The notes below the pieces were generated by a model, which did not search any database, was not told the origin of the DNA, and saw nothing but the letters and a program-made list of their open reading frames with translations. Of a DNA stretch of 64,000 nt, positions 34,372-47,189 are shown piece by piece. Numbering within the stretch: the first letter of the stretch is position 1; each line of letters starts with the position of its first letter. The position numbers and the translations under genes were made by a program. The stretch comes from Platerodrilus igneus. Its lineage: Eukaryota; Arthropoda; Insecta; Coleoptera; Lycidae. The DNA lies in assembly GCA_036346225.1 (NCBI GenBank), contig JARFIW010001452.1, forward strand, positions 310,001-374,000, in the 5' to 3' direction.

Positions 34372-34381
34372 TTATTTATAA
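34372..34381. repeat. Target-site duplication of PLE-3, right
   Basis: TTATTTATAA, identical to 27821-27830. Confidence 0.55.
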
Positions 34382-34384
34382 TTG

Positions 34385-36965
34385 CCTTCTTTGAACCACC
34401 GCTACCTCGATTGAACCATTACGTTTCTATCCTTGGATCACAGAAAAATAGTACGATTTCCATAGTAGCAATGTACGATGTAACTTTAAAAAACATTTTT
34501 TGCAGACCTATTAACACAAGCACAATCTTCGAGAACCCACTCTTTACATATAAGATACTATATCATACCTTCGTTTGCGGAATGAAGACAGATATTACAA
34601 AAACCATCGATCAATTCTAGCTGATTTTATGTTTTTATCGCTTTCCAACCTTTATCTATCGCCTTTGATCGTCATGTTGTTTGTTTTCTTTAAAGTGCGT
34701 TCATATAGTGATGATTTTAATATGTTGCGCATAGCGTTATTTGACTTCTATTTTGTAATATTTCTGTAAACTTTTTTGGCATCTGAAGGTGTATTATTTA
34801 TCTGAAATTGGAAACTAGTACTTGGAGTTGGTTTTAATGATAATTTAGTTGGAAAATGATTCGAGACTATAGCTGGCTCTAGTTCTAGAATAAAAGCTGA
34901 GCCAGTTTCGTTATCTGCAGGCGGTTCTAATTCACTCGGTATTTGCTTCTGCCGTTACTGAATGAAAGTTCGTTCATTTTTCTTGACCTGGTAAAAATCA
35001 TAGTCAGTAAATATTTCTCTATTTAGAAGATAAATTCATGTTTTCAAAAAACCATATGCAGCGGTACCGCCAGAAATTGCTCCAGAACTCGAAGGGCATG
35101 GACATTTTAAAAATGTGTACAACACCGTGAAACAGCAATGTTTGGTTTTTGATTACTTTTGCGTAGAACCATCACGTTTTAATATCATTCTACAGGTATT
35201 ATTTGCTTAATTTATAACATACCACAATGTCCAACGGCTATAATGTAAAATTATTCACGTTCCGTGTAAACTAAGTCCAGTTTATTACCCATCCCTGTAA
35301 TGAATCTGTTAAATGAATTGCATACATTTAAAATATATTAAAACATTGCTAAACGTCATTATACGAATATAGTAGTACAGAAAAATTTACATAAATCTCA
35401 ATATTTTAAATATGTAAACACAAACTCTCCGTAACCGCCGAAAAACCTATTTCAATAACATCTTGCTATCGAAATTTAAAAAGAAAAGATCAAATGCTGG
35501 CCAGATTTGAAATTATATCGATTAGCGTAGATGCAATCTTCGAGATGATGTTATGAGATATCAGCTTGTATTCAGTCATCAACATGGTTTAGAAAAACGA
35601 GTATTAGACAATGTTGCATTATGAATTCCTTTTCTTGTATATCGATTTGATATTATTCTATAGAAAAAAAAATATGGAAATGTCAAAACTACTTCGACAG
35701 CTTTACGAAAATGGTTTAGTGGTTTATTAGCATATTTTTTAGTCCAATTTCGTTTCAATTACTTCTATTACATAATCTATTGGGATGTTTATATGTAAGT
35801 AATGATATATAAGGATATAAGGAATGACATTTCGTCATAATTCTTTCTTCATTCTTTGTTTGAAGCCTCAAAAATTGTTTATGTAGTATTTGTTTTGACG
35901 GATTATGTCTCTAAGAATATTTTTTAATAAATTTGATAAACTATTCAGTGAAGATTGGTCTGAGAATATTATGGGTCACATCGGTATATTATTTTTACTT
36001 AGATTTGGCGATTCGAACATTTTAAGTAGAACTGTGATTAAATTGTTGGCAGTTTCTGGAAGATGTAACTTTTATTTTCTCTTGCTTAGCTAACGCAATG
36101 TATACGTAGTTTAAGATTATTTCAGCTACACATTTATCTAAAAAAAAATTTTAACTTTCGTGTTTTATTAAAATATAATTGAATTTATTCAGTGTTTGTG
36201 CATCTGTTTTTTCAGTAACACAATTAGTGTTTTGAAAATATATATAGTTTCTGAAAACTCGTTTTTCTTTATTTCAGGATTGTTAAAATTTTAATCTTGT
36301 TGTAATCCAATATGTGGTTGACTTTTTGTTCGTTTGGGGAATGCTGTTTGGCATTTCTCGCTGTAGTTTTGATCATATAGGCTTTTTCGTAAAAACTGGG
36401 AATTTTGTCTTACGTAAACATGTTTGCAGTTGTTCTACATTAAATTTTTTAAATACCAAACTCGTTTATTTTTTGACATTTGTTCTTCTAATTTACTAAT
36501 ATTTTTTTACATTACATTTCTTGTACGTTATCTAAAAATTGTATTTTTAAAATAATTTTTGTAGTTTTTCAGATAAGATCGATACGTATGGAAAGGATGC
36601 ATATTCTATATTTTGTTTAATTATTGCTTTGTTTGGTTTATAATTTTATAATGTTTGAATACACGATTTTTAAAAATATTTTCCATTAGATTCTGTTTAA
36701 TGTTGTTTCTTTCCTTGAGAGAAAGTTTTGCTTCTTCCATTGACATTTTTCTGATTTTTGCGTTTGATAGTTGGTTCGCTGTTGGTAAAGCAAATTATTA
36801 TAGGGCTTTTATGAGCAAAAGACCGCTTCGAGTTATAATTCAAATAAAAAAGATTAGACAATTTACTAGTCTAGCTATAAAGCTTAAGTTTGAAGTTCGA
36901 CGACGCTACGTTGTTTAGTATTTGTATGGCAGCTATTTAACAGTGATGTTCTCGGTTAATATCTG
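34385..36965. other. Mostly unrecognised AT-rich DNA with one exon-like segment
   Basis: Apart from the exon-like segment at 35062-35195, nothing is recognisable. The other open frames are AT-rich and motif-free. Confidence 0.45.
35062..35195 (+). other. Exon-like open segment, function unknown
   Basis: 134 bases bounded by an acceptor-like ATATGCAG (35054-35061) and a donor-like CAG/GTATT (35193-35200). One frame is open for 44 codons from 35064: VPPEIAPELEGHGHFKNVYN, then TVKQQCLVFDYFCVEPSRFN and IILQ. Composition is richer in G+C and more protein-like than the flanks. I do not recognise the family and no second exon is evident. It could be an exon of a cellular gene or of an unrecognised element. 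Confidence 0.35.
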
Positions 36966-36968
36966 AAG

Positions 36969-37870
36969 ATAGAAAAAATTGGTCATCGTTATAAAATACA
37001 ATATTATCATATGAAAAGTATCAGTCCAACCAATATCAAATTAGGGTTAGATCCCACTTTGGGGGAGTCTGACCCTACGACTACAACAGTAAAATATTGG
37101 ATGGCAGATTTCAAACGAGGTCGTACGAGTTTCCAAGATAAACATGCGGACATGCGGTGGTCGACCAAATTAGATGACTACATAATGATTTTGGATGACC
37201 ATCGACTAAAAGTACGCCAGATAGCAGATACAGTAGGTATTTAAAAAAATTCTGTACATTGCATATTGACTGAAAAATTGAACATGAAAAACAGTTTACA
37301 GGTTGGTGCGGCGATTACTCACAATGGAACAAAAACAGAGTCGTGAGAATGTTTCGATCAAGTATTTGGCGGAGTTGCTACACAGCAATAGCTTATATTT
37401 TGCATTGATTTATTACCATATATGAAACATGGGTTCATCACTTCACTCCTGAAACAAAGGAATAGTCAAACTAACGGATTGAAAGGAAGAATCGGCTCCA
37501 AAGGGGAAGAAGACAGTTTCATGTGCGGACAAGATCATGGCGTCAATTTTTTAGGATGCACATAGAATAATTTTCACTGATTATGTTCAAAAATAAAACA
37601 CAATCAAAGGCGATTATTATGCAAACTTACTACAGCGTTCGAGTGACGAAATCAAGAAAAAACGGCCTTATTTTATGAAAAAGAAGGTTTCGTTTACCAA
37701 AACAATGTACCAGTCACACATATTTTATCGCAATAGCCAAAATCAATGAGTTGAGGTTCGAATTGCTATCTTGCAAGGCGAATACAAAGTGAGGTTATTA
37801 CTACATCAATCATTACGTCCAATATCCAGACCCATCACAAGAAATATACTTTATCTAATCCTTCAAGGAT
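36969..37870 (+). pseudogene. DD34D mariner transposase pseudogene
   Basis: Begins IEKIGHRYKIQYYHMKSISP in the place of a mariner start, then TTTTVKYWMADFKRGRTSFQ and DDHRLKVRQIADTVGI (helix-turn-helix, open to 37244). After stops and shifts the catalytic parts can be read: a WVHHFTPETKE block near 37428, the GYYANLL-like block near 37610, KKRPYFMKKKV near 37660 and a QNNVPVTHILSQ block near 37700, where DN(A)PVHTS would carry the second Asp. The first catalytic Asp region is damaged. About the length of a full mariner ORF. Confidence 0.8.
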
Positions 37871-39030
37871 GCAAAGGTCATCTTACTCATCATTATTAAA
37901 GTTATTTTCTACTCTTTTCTGCACATGAGCGCTAGGTTGATTTGCGTTTGTGCTGCATTCATGGTTGTGCCTTATCAAACACCAACGGTGATCGTTATTA
38001 TTGAGATGGTCACCGACCCTAACATTTCGTCTCCATCTCCCCGATACTTGATGGAACCTGTCACCCTGTTTTGCACTTGCTTCCATATTGGATGGGAAAT
38101 GGTCTAGATGACGGCAAAAATGTGACTTTAAACTTACATCTTTAAATGATTCCCATGGCATTGTTCATAGTTTGAATAAAGAAGTCATCTGTCATGAGCT
38201 TGCAAATTTGTGATCCATCAAAAACGCCTTCTTTCACTTTTGCATGCAGATGTTGGAAGCAAGATTTTATGGTTGCCAACACTTTAAAGAACTGTTTCAT
38301 GATCCCCAGTTTGATGTGTATAGGTGGTAACAATACATTATATGGGTGTACTAATAATTGGTTAAGAACTTTCTTGGAGCCAGCAAACAAACGGTGTCTT
38401 ATACGCCAGTTTGTGGTACCCCAGTGCTTATCTCTTGCTTACTATTTCAGTCACATGCGGTGCACTGAAATTTAGTATACCCTAACTATTGTTCCAATAA
38501 AATATTGATGACCATCAGATCACAGCATATGTACCACTAATGCTCAGTATATTTAATTTTATCTGAAAGGTTTGCTAAATTCTGATATGGTTTTTGTTGA
38601 AGGTACAATGGAAACCTAGGCAAGCACGTTATCACTATGTAACAGAACACCTTTTAGACTTCTTTTACAGGTGTTGATAAATAATCCGCTGGTTCGTATG
38701 CACTTCCCAGTCTATTTATCAAGCCAGGTATGTTACAACAAACTGCAAGTTCCTTATCCTTTGAGAATAATCTTTTCAAATTCTTCTCAGAAAATATGAA
38801 CCAGTAAAAGTCATGTCAAGAAATAATAATTGTTTTTCTTTCAGTTATCATTCTAATAGTCGATTCATTTCCTTTCTTAAACCTAAATCACGTACCATGT
38901 TATTCAAATCAGACTGACTAAACAGCTGTTGCTTCTCTTCTTCTACATCTGCTACAAATCGCTCAGCGTTATCTGTACTCCGGGTTTTAGTAGTAGTAAC
39001 TTCTTCAAGTATTGCCGCGGGTGAAGTCCG
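37871..39030 (-). pseudogene. Decayed copy of an uncharacterised multicopy insect protein family
   Basis: Minus-strand fragments read in order: LNNMVRDLGLRKEMNRLL (about 38920-38865), a KRSLKGVLLHSDN-like block near 38650, NVLLPPIHIKLGIMKQFFKV (about 38340) with GVFDGSQICKLMTDDFF, then HLDHFPSNMEASAKQGDRFH (about 38100) and RWCLIRHN. From memory, proteins with the order DLGLSK / LLPPLHIKLGLMKQF / HLDxFPENLG / GERFHQD are repeated many times in insect genomes without known function and are probably mobile-element-borne. Multiple stops make this copy a pseudogene. Confidence 0.6.
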
Positions 39031-39039
39031 TACTAATGC

Positions 39040-40160
39040 TGCTGTTCCATGTGGTATAACCGACGATACGTAACGATAAACAATATTCTACTTATTGTTC
39101 TTATTAAACCTAGAAACTTTGCTTATGCAAAAATAACAATCGTTTTTTGATATATCTGCTTGCATCAAACCATCGGAACGCCTAAGAATATTGGTGGATG
39201 ATTTCCTTTATACCATTGTCTGAGATAGTTTTCACATGTTTTACACTGTGTGTGCAGTAAAGGCTTTGCTCTGATATCCTAATTTGATGTGAAAATACAT
39301 CAAGTATATGTTCCTAATGGTTACTGTAACGTTTTACATATGTTTCTTTATCACATAGCACACACATATATAACAAATTGTTTGATTTGACAACACAGTC
39401 TCTCCCACCTGCTGAAGTCCAGATTGTCGTATTTAGCACGCTACTAGTGCAGCAATGATGAAATTTACACACTGGCAATGAAACTAAATGTATTGACACA
39501 AAGTCACGACAAAAAATAATGCACATACATTTTATAAACAATCCTGCTACGTTCCAGGTCTTATCGCAACCTTTTTTATTTGGTCGTTTGGAAAAACGTT
39601 TCAAAGCGCAGTTTGCCAGAAGATGCCTTAGTGGCCCACGGTCAAACAGAGGCGGAAATAATAGCCAACAAAATTTAGAATAATTTCGAGGGAAGTAATA
39701 ATAGCTGGGGTCAAGTCTGCGGAAGCATGAGCGTGGAGACAAAGAAATCAAATGTAAGGTTTACAAAAAAGGAAACTAAACGCTACCGAACCAGAAACAG
39801 GATAAAAGAAAGTGGTAACGGTGCCTCTTTCAATCTGAGATTTTTTTTTATTAGCGCTACTCTGCTAGCAAACAAGTGAAATAAGACTTATGTCTATTAG
39901 TTGCATTGGAGTGAAAACCTTAGCCTGAGCCAAAATGGCGATAACCTGTTAACAAACTTCGCGCCCACAATATATGGTTATCAGTAGTGGTATGAACTCT
40001 TAGACCCTGGGAAACTACAAACAAATATAAAAATATGTAAGTAAACTGCATTAACACCTGCATTGCTTTATACAAAAACATGATAAAATCAAGTATGTTC
40101 CTTACCTGTACACTAGACACAGTGCTACGCTTCGGGCTCCACAACGATTTTGTTTTAATA
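39040..40160. other. Unassigned stretch between two transposase remnants
   Basis: Contains a 145-codon minus-strand open frame (39751-39314) with several CxxC pairs. I do not recognise it and cannot support it as a gene. It may be a 5' extension of the neighbouring decayed family. Confidence 0.3.
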
Positions 40161-40164
40161 TTAG

Positions 40165-41515
40165 GAGTAATTTACAAAAAAATTGGTGATCAATACCGAG
40201 CAAAAACATTCAAAATGAACTCAGACAACCGATTACAAATTATGTAAAATCTAAAATTATAGAAAAAGTACAAGCTAAGTCTCTTTCTGTAATTCTTGAT
40301 TGTACTCGAGACATTGCTCGCACTGAACAAATGTCAATGAAATTTAGATCTGTGAATCACAGAAAAAACTACTGCAGAAAATTTAACTATAAGTACATTT
40401 TAATTGAACTGGAAAACTTAAGGCTACCATTAGAAAACTGTTGACGTTAAGCTATGACAATGGCACCAACATGCGTGAGGAAAAACGTACCGTTCAAAAA
40501 AGGATTTTGGCGGTTGTCAAACTGGAATTTTGTATTAGATGATGCCGCATCTTCTTGTGTACAAGACCGATCTTTCTTTGGATTTTTGCAGCAGCTTTAT
40601 ACGCTTTTTTAAAAGAAAATCTGAAACAAGGTAGGAATGTAGAATAGAATCCGTAAAAGCTGCGAAATATCAGTTAAATGATATATGCGATGCTCTAAAA
40701 AGTTTAGTTGAAACAACAACAGAATGTCTCTTAATTAGTGTCTTTAACAATATGGTACGACATACTATACAAAATAAATTTAATTAGTAAGATGTGGCAA
40801 GCAAAAAGCAAGCATTTAACTATCGCTTTACAACATTTGCAAGGTTTTATTAAATGTCTAGACGAAAACCGAGGTATTGACTTACAATCGGCATTAGTTG
40901 ATGCAAAATAACTTGCTGAACAAGTGAAAATTGAATCAGTCTTCAAATGTAAAAGAAGCAGGCGAAAGAAACGATTTTTTGATTATAAAGCAAAAGATAT
41001 GAGTTTCCTACTACCAGAAAACAACTTTAAAAATAATTTTTTTAACGTGATTGCTGACACATAGGGTAAGCGTTCAACGTCGATTTGGGGCATTTAAGGA
41101 GCACAGTAATATATTTGGCTTCTGTATCAAATTCGAAATTTAATTCATATGAGTGACGAGTCTATTCTAAATTACTGCAAAGATTTGGACATTTCATTAA
41201 GCGTTGAAGAAAACACATGTGGATGGATTAGAAACTATACGAAGAGTTAAAAGTATTTGTAAAAGCATTCGATGGTGAAATTTTGTATTAAAATACATAA
41301 TTGAAAACAATTATAAGAACTTTACCCAAATATTTGTGCTGCTTAAAAGATTTTTTATCTACAATTCCAATGACCGTTACCTCAGCAAAAAGGAGCTTTT
41401 CCAGATTAAAATTAATAAAAACCTATTTGCGGAATACAATGTTTGAAGATAGGCTGTCTGCTCTTGGATTGTCCTATATCGAAAACGACGTTGTTCCTTA
41501 ACTAAACCACCAATA
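40165..41515 (+). pseudogene. hAT-superfamily transposase (ZMYM1-like) pseudogene
   Basis: Reads SKIIEKVQAKSLSVILDCTR and DIARTEQMSMKFRSVNH (about 40240-40355), the start of the RNase H-like catalytic domain. A damaged DNGTNMREE block follows at 40455 (second catalytic region), then SVKAAKYQLNDICDALKSLV (40650), LQGFIKCLDENRGIDLQSAL (about 40840) and FDYKAKDMSFLLPENNF. The C-terminus at 41301-41501 gives TVTSAKRSFSRLKLIKTYLR and EDRLSALGLSYIEND, the hAT dimerisation domain. At least five frameshifts or stops. The N-terminal zinc finger is not visible. Confidence 0.85.
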
Positions 41516-41919
41516 TTAGATAAAAAAATTTGCTACAATAAAAAGTGGAAAATGTGTGAGACTGAAAGATCGTATGAAAATTACACCATTTTTCTCATTT
41601 GCTGTAATTTTTTGTTGATGGTTCAATTTTCATTTTCATATTTTGTTTATTTTCAACACTTGAATTGACGTTATCTTTAAATATTAAATTAAAATATATT
41701 TTTTCCTCATACAGTTCACGTAAAACATTTCATTAAGTTGACTATGCATCTTTGGCAGCATCAATATCTTTTGTGTTTTTACCAAAAAACTTAAGTCCAC
41801 ATTTCACATTATAGCTTTAAATTTTGATATTAACGTAAAAAGTTCCGCAAAAGGTTTCGGCCCAGGGTCTCGCAAACATACAAGGCCGCCTCTTACTTAA
41901 GTCAAAATTTAGTCACGTT

Positions 41920-42430
41920 TATGTCATCATCATTAGGTCTTCAGTCCTAGAACTGGATGGATGCGTACCCTCATTTTTTTCTAGTCTGAACCAACCTACA
42001 CATTTCCCTGAAATTTGCACAGTTTGCATCTATCACTATCTGTGTGCTAAAGTCTAATCTCGGTCTACCTCTACCTCTCTTTTCTTATCTCTGCTTGTAG
42101 TATATCCCGTACTATTCCCCAGAAATGTCTTAGAACGTATCCTGCCTTTCTAGTTCTCCTATTTTTCATTTTCCAAAGATATCGTTATTCCTCTACTATT
42201 TCGACAACCTATTTGTTATTAACTTTGTCCCTGCTACCATCTTCATACATCTAAAGCACAAAATTCCAGAAGCCTTTTATCTCTTTCTGTCTGCTTCTCC
42301 TACTGCCCCTATTTCATAGATGTACTGTGCTGTGCTTCACACTATGCTTTGAACAGTTTTCTTTTTGTATCTATGTTTGTTGTATTTGAACATAGCTGAT
42401 GTCCTTTCTTGTTGGATGCAGTTCGGTCAC
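41920..42430 (-). repeat. RTE-type LINE C-terminal remnant with ATG tail
   Basis: Minus strand. The 3' end carries the (ATG)n tail (TCATCATCATT at about 41927). Reading upward, remnants of GRGRPRL, a CVGWFRLEKN block and a VHLWNRGSRRSRQKEIK-like stretch resemble the LINE C-terminus. It joins the LINE 3' unit near 42420 at the same junction as 14240. Confidence 0.6.
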
Positions 42431-43025
42431 CTTCTATTGTTTTACAGTTATATACCCTATTTCCCCAATATTCAGTGGTATATGAAGAGGGGTAAGCAGC
42501 CTTTGGCTGCCAAGTTCCCCCAGCACCTGAACCTATGTCGAATTAATAGGTTTTCCAATTTATCCTTTCGCACAATCAACATTTGTTGAAAATATTTTAC
42601 AACCAACACCCGCAGTTGTTTATAATAATCATCAAATTTAAGAGCACTTATTTTTTCGTCATTGGGTTTTACATCTTGAAACTGGTTGGACTTGTACCTC
42701 AGCTTATTTATGTTCTGAGCTAGTCTGTACCGCTTCCTGCAACTCTCACAACAGCCGATACACAGCTCGATTCCCTTTTATTGTTTTCTAATTATATGTT
42801 CTATTTCATCGAGATTCAGTTGTATGTGAAGGGAGTTAAGCAGCCTGTAGCCACCAAGATTACCCCAACAATTAGACTTTTGCGGTATTAATAGTTTTCA
42901 AATAAATCCTTTCGCACAATTAACATTAGTTGAAGTATTGCAAAACCAATATCTGTATTTGTTTATAATAATTCCATGTTTAAATACAGTTATTATTTTT
43001 GTCATTAGTTCTTTCATCTTACAAC
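42430..43025 (-). repeat. Tandem RTE LINE 3' units, minus strand
   Basis: The block TCGCACAATYAACATTWGTTG recurs at about 42567 and 42912, and TTGTTTATAATAAT at about 42619 and 42959, giving two partial ~345-bp units. They match 10.6-10.8 kb and 11.4-11.7 kb but have no SINE insertion. Confidence 0.7.
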
Positions 43026-44290
43026 TGGTTGGAAGCGTACCTCTATTGATTTCTATTCTGGGCTAGCCTACACATTTCCCTGAAATTCAGACAACCTACA
43101 TCTTTCACTACCTGTGTGCAGTAGTCTAACCTAGGTTTACCTTTACCCAGCTTTTTTTCCTACCTCTGCTTACTGTTTTCCCTTACCATTTCTAGTACCT
43201 CTATGTTCTTTACTTTGTGCGTTCATGGTATCTTCATCATATGCCTGTAGCACCACATTTCAAAGGCTTCTACCTTTTTTTTTGTCTGGTTCTCCTACTG
43301 TCCAGGCTTCACAGCCATACAGTGCTGTGCTCCACACATATATTTTAAGTAATTTTTCCCTTGTTTCTATGTTTGGGGTCCTTGAACACAGTAGTTGCTT
43401 TTTGCTGATAAATCTAGAACGACCTTGTAATCTCTGTTCTATATCTTTTGTGCTTTTCCCATCTTGCGTTATTTGACTTCCTAGGTAGCAAAAATCCTTA
43501 ACTTCTTGAAAGTTCTCGTTACCTATTTGTATTCTTGTTTTTGATTTATTATCCCCTCTTTTGCATACTAGAACTTTAGTTTTATTTTTGTTAATTTTCA
43601 TACCATATCTCTCCGTTAAAACTGTTTCAATTCCATTAAGAGCTGCTTTTAACTCTTCTTTGCTAGATGCTAATACCGCTATATCATCTGCAAATCTAAG
43701 CATATCAATCTTTTGTCCCTGCATATTAATTCCAAATGTCTTACTGCATTTAACAGTATTCATTGGCTCTTCTATGTACAAGTTAAAAATTAATGGGGTT
43801 AAGGCACATCCCTGTCTCACCCCTTTCCTAATATTAATTTTTCTACTTTCTTTCTCTAATTCTATTACTGCTGTTTGTTCTTTGTATAAGCTATGTACTA
43901 TTCGTCTATCCCTATAACTCATTCCAATCTTTTTGAGTATTGCGAACATTTTTTTCCATTTTACATTGTCAAACGCTTTTTCCAGATCTACAAATCCTAT
44001 ATATACGCTTTCTCCCTTTTCTATTGTTTTCTCCATTATCACTCCCAGAGCAAAAATAGCCTCCCGTGCTCCCCTGTTTCGCCTAAACCCAAATTGATCT
44101 TCTCCCAGTATTGCTTTAGCTCGTTTTTCCATTCGTCTTTGTACAATTTTAGTTAATATTTTTGAAACGTGTGCTGTCGAGCTTATTGTTCGAAAATTTT
44201 CACATCTATCGACGCCTCTTTTTTTTTTGGTATAGTTACTATGATGTTATGTTTGAAATCTTTCATGTATGATTGACAAAAATAGCAAAT
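43026..44290 (-). mobile_element. RTE-type LINE, 5'-truncated, minus strand
   Basis: Contains the RT core (43260-44132) plus frame-shifted flanks. Upstream, VTIPKKK and VDRCENFRTISST lie in two frames split at an A-run (44220-44230). Downstream, VEAFEMWCYRHMMKIP follows a shift at the T-run near 43275. The 5' end lies near 44290, so the endonuclease domain is missing. Confidence 0.8.
43260..44132 (-). pseudogene. RTE-type LINE reverse transcriptase, RT core open
   Basis: 290 codons covering most RT motifs in one frame: GEDQFGFRRNRGAREA (residues 10-25), FVDLEKAFDNVKW (motif A, about 48-60), GVRQGCALTPLIFNLYIEEP (motif B, about 103-122), MLRFADDIAVLASS (motif C, FADD, about 143-156), MKINKNKTKVLVCKR, FCYLGSQITQDGKSTKDI and VYVWSTALYGCEAWTV-like end. 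It is the best-preserved RT of this family in the window. Single-base shifts at homopolymers on both sides break the frame, and the Met at 44132 is internal. Related to, but distinct from, the LINE at 28.8-32.4 kb. Confidence 0.85.
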
Positions 44291-44294
44291 ACAA

Positions 44295-47185
44295 TTGTAA
44301 GTTAAGTTGACGAGTGGTGTAGGTGATTTAAATTTGTCCATCCTTCCAATTGCATTATTTGCCATTTGGCTCCCTTGGTTAGCGTGTCCAAGTATTAATC
44401 GGAACGTTACCGTTTCGAATTCTGTTCGAGATCTTACATTTTGCAATTTAAAAACGAAAACGGAATACAGTAAATAACTTAAACGTTGCGTTTACCGCTA
44501 TAAATCATCCAAATTGTTGAGTTGTACTCAACTTTAATACGATGTTAGAGATCGTTAAATTTATATTAGGGTACAATCAATCAGCCAAACAAAATGTACT
44601 AAAATGTTGATTCCTAAACAACACTTTTTTTAAATTTATTTATAAATATTAATACGCATAATAAATGAAAAAATAAGTGGTTGTAAAATATCAATTATAG
44701 CCGCACCAATAACTTCCCCAAACGCTCTTGCTATTTGGTGACCAATTAATAACATTGTATATATTGTATGATGTCATTGTGAACAAACAGAATAAAAGCG
44801 GCAATAAAATTAACTCCAACACCAATTAATCTAATACAAAGTGTTTGTTTCACTGCTATATTTGTCAAGTTACGAAAACTAGGCGTGACATACTAATAAC
44901 ATGACTATGCGTAAAATCCAAACAGTTTTTTCGAAGAAAAAATGTGCTCCCGCAGGGAGTTTTAGTATTCAAACGATCCTTGTTAAACGAAAAAATCTAC
45001 AAGAGTTTGAAACGGTTTTAGGATAAGAGCGGGTTTATTTGAGGGTGTATCAGACCATCAGCAATAGCCGTTTCTTTAAAAATCTATTTCCTGGAGATTC
45101 TATCCCTTAAGAAGTTTATAGTTTTTAAAGTATGTAAGCTTAATTAAATCAAAACGGAAGATGGAAAACTGGAAAAGGGTGGAATTTTGTACAGAGTTAT
45201 TATGTAATCATTTGTATTCCATCAGGTCTCTTGGTTTAGGTGATACGTGCCCGGATTTTATAAAATTGCAATTTTTCTTGTGTAAATCCCTGTGTGCTAC
45301 GTGGATTTCCGCGCAAAATTAGATACGGTATCATTTGGGAAACTTCAATTTTTATAAAGTCTGAAGAGAGATTGGAGTATGAACTATATCTTTCTGCAGA
45401 GGTCGTTATTTATCTGCAGTAAACTGAGAAATTCAATCAGTACAAAGTTGATTTCGCATTTTAGATTTATTTTGTTATTGTTTATGTCAATATGATTTAA
45501 TTGTGAATTATTTCTCATAAAATTCTTGCTTGAAAAACTATAATATATTTAGAAATATGCGACAAAGCCAAGTTATGTTAAAAAAATATGTAAACTACTA
45601 AATCTGGCAAAATTGTTTAACGAAAATATAATTGGTTATAATGACCTATAATATTTCTTTCTAAATCCATCCTTGCTCAGGTATAAGATGAAAATAATCT
45701 TCCTTAGTAAAAAACATGTGGAGTTAGGATTATCATCGCTTCAATTACCTTTTGACAAGGAAAACTATAAATTTAGGAGACAGCCCGCTATATAAATCTA
45801 CTATAATAACAACCGATTATTGGTCTATACATAATTACGCATTAATTATACATATAATGTTTATCAAGATATAAATGTATTTTTGCTGCCCAGTTTCACA
45901 CAATGTTGTTCAAAAACCTTAGAAATTTGAAATTTCGTTATCATTACTAATCATTATACCACTTTTAACCACCCCCTTCTTCAATATTATATTACATTGC
46001 GTTTCATTTTAAAGAATTACAAAAGGGCTCATTTTTTTATATATTGTAGTGCCGTTTAATCTGCCTTTGGCTAGAATAATATATCAGAACGTAAACGGAG
46101 CATTTGTACACAAAGGGTGATTCGTAGACCCTACATCTGCAGATAGACTTGAGTGACAGATTACAAGAGTTTACATCTAAGAGCTTTATTAGCCTTATAA
46201 TTAAAAACCTCTACGTCAGACTAGTACGTTTTCGAATTAATCTAAAACGAATAATATATAAATTGCCGTTATAATCTTTAGTTAGGGCAGTTCTAATTAA
46301 AGCTTTAAATACAATTTCACGTTTTTATTCTAGCTTTAAAATCCTGATAGAAATTAGTGGTACCTATTGTTAATATAAATTGCCGTATAGGATATAAATT
46401 GTTGTAGTGTTCAATATAAAATTATTATAGTGCTTCGATATACGGTAATTATTGTTCGATAATAATTAAGAAAATAGTACCGTAGTTTTAAAGAAGCAAA
46501 TATTTGTACTGATTACGATTAGCTGATAATAAGTTGTCAATAGTACTTAAGAAATTCACTGTAGGTAGGAGTTACAGTAGAATATGGTGAATAGAAACGG
46601 TTGGATGAATTGAAAGGAAACTTTGAAACACACTTCAATTCTTATAATAAAATGGTGACCTAGAAGTTAATCAAACTAATATTTTTTGTCCAGTTGGCAA
46701 CACCTAAAACTATCAGGAAAATTACGAATTGTTGACTTGGCAACACAGTCTATCTATGTTTCATTTACTGAATATTTACTGTTGCTTTCGGGTTATATTT
46801 CATCTAATTTGAACTTTATCAGTAAGTACTTGTGTGTATTATATATAGAAGTATAAACCAAAGTACAACCTAATTAAAGTATCAATATAAAAAGCTCACG
46901 GTCATTTACGAATTTAATTTCAATATAAAAGCTACCAGGAATTCTAGTTTTTGACGAGTCATATTTTTGATATTTGTGGAGTAAATAGAGACGTAAGATT
47001 TAGGTGCATCTATTCACCCCACAACTCGTGAACAGTTGATTTTTTAAAAAAATATAATTTAGACTAACATTTTCAATTTTTTTTTTCATTAGATTTATTG
47101 TCTAGCTCCAACAATGTCTTTTTTATTGTTGCAAATTTTGCTGTCAGCAAACCACCATTGTAAGCAGATATAAAAACATGATTCT
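44295..47185. other. 2.9 kb AT-rich DNA, nothing firmly recognised
   Basis: Short protein-like minus-strand segments near 44830-44650 (GVGVNFIAAFILFVHNDIIQ and ARAFGEVIGAAIIDIL in different frames) are the only hints of coding. They are too short to assign. Confidence 0.4.
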
Positions 47186-47189
47186 GCTG

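Noticed and set aside
39314..39751. 145-codon minus-strand frame with many cysteines
   Set aside because: Not recognised; composition does not resemble the neighbouring elements' proteins. Kept as unassigned sequence.
44640..44880. Membrane-protein-like fragments on the minus strand (IGVGVNFIAAFILF)
   Set aside because: Two short pieces in different frames with no splice logic; could be chance in AT-rich DNA.
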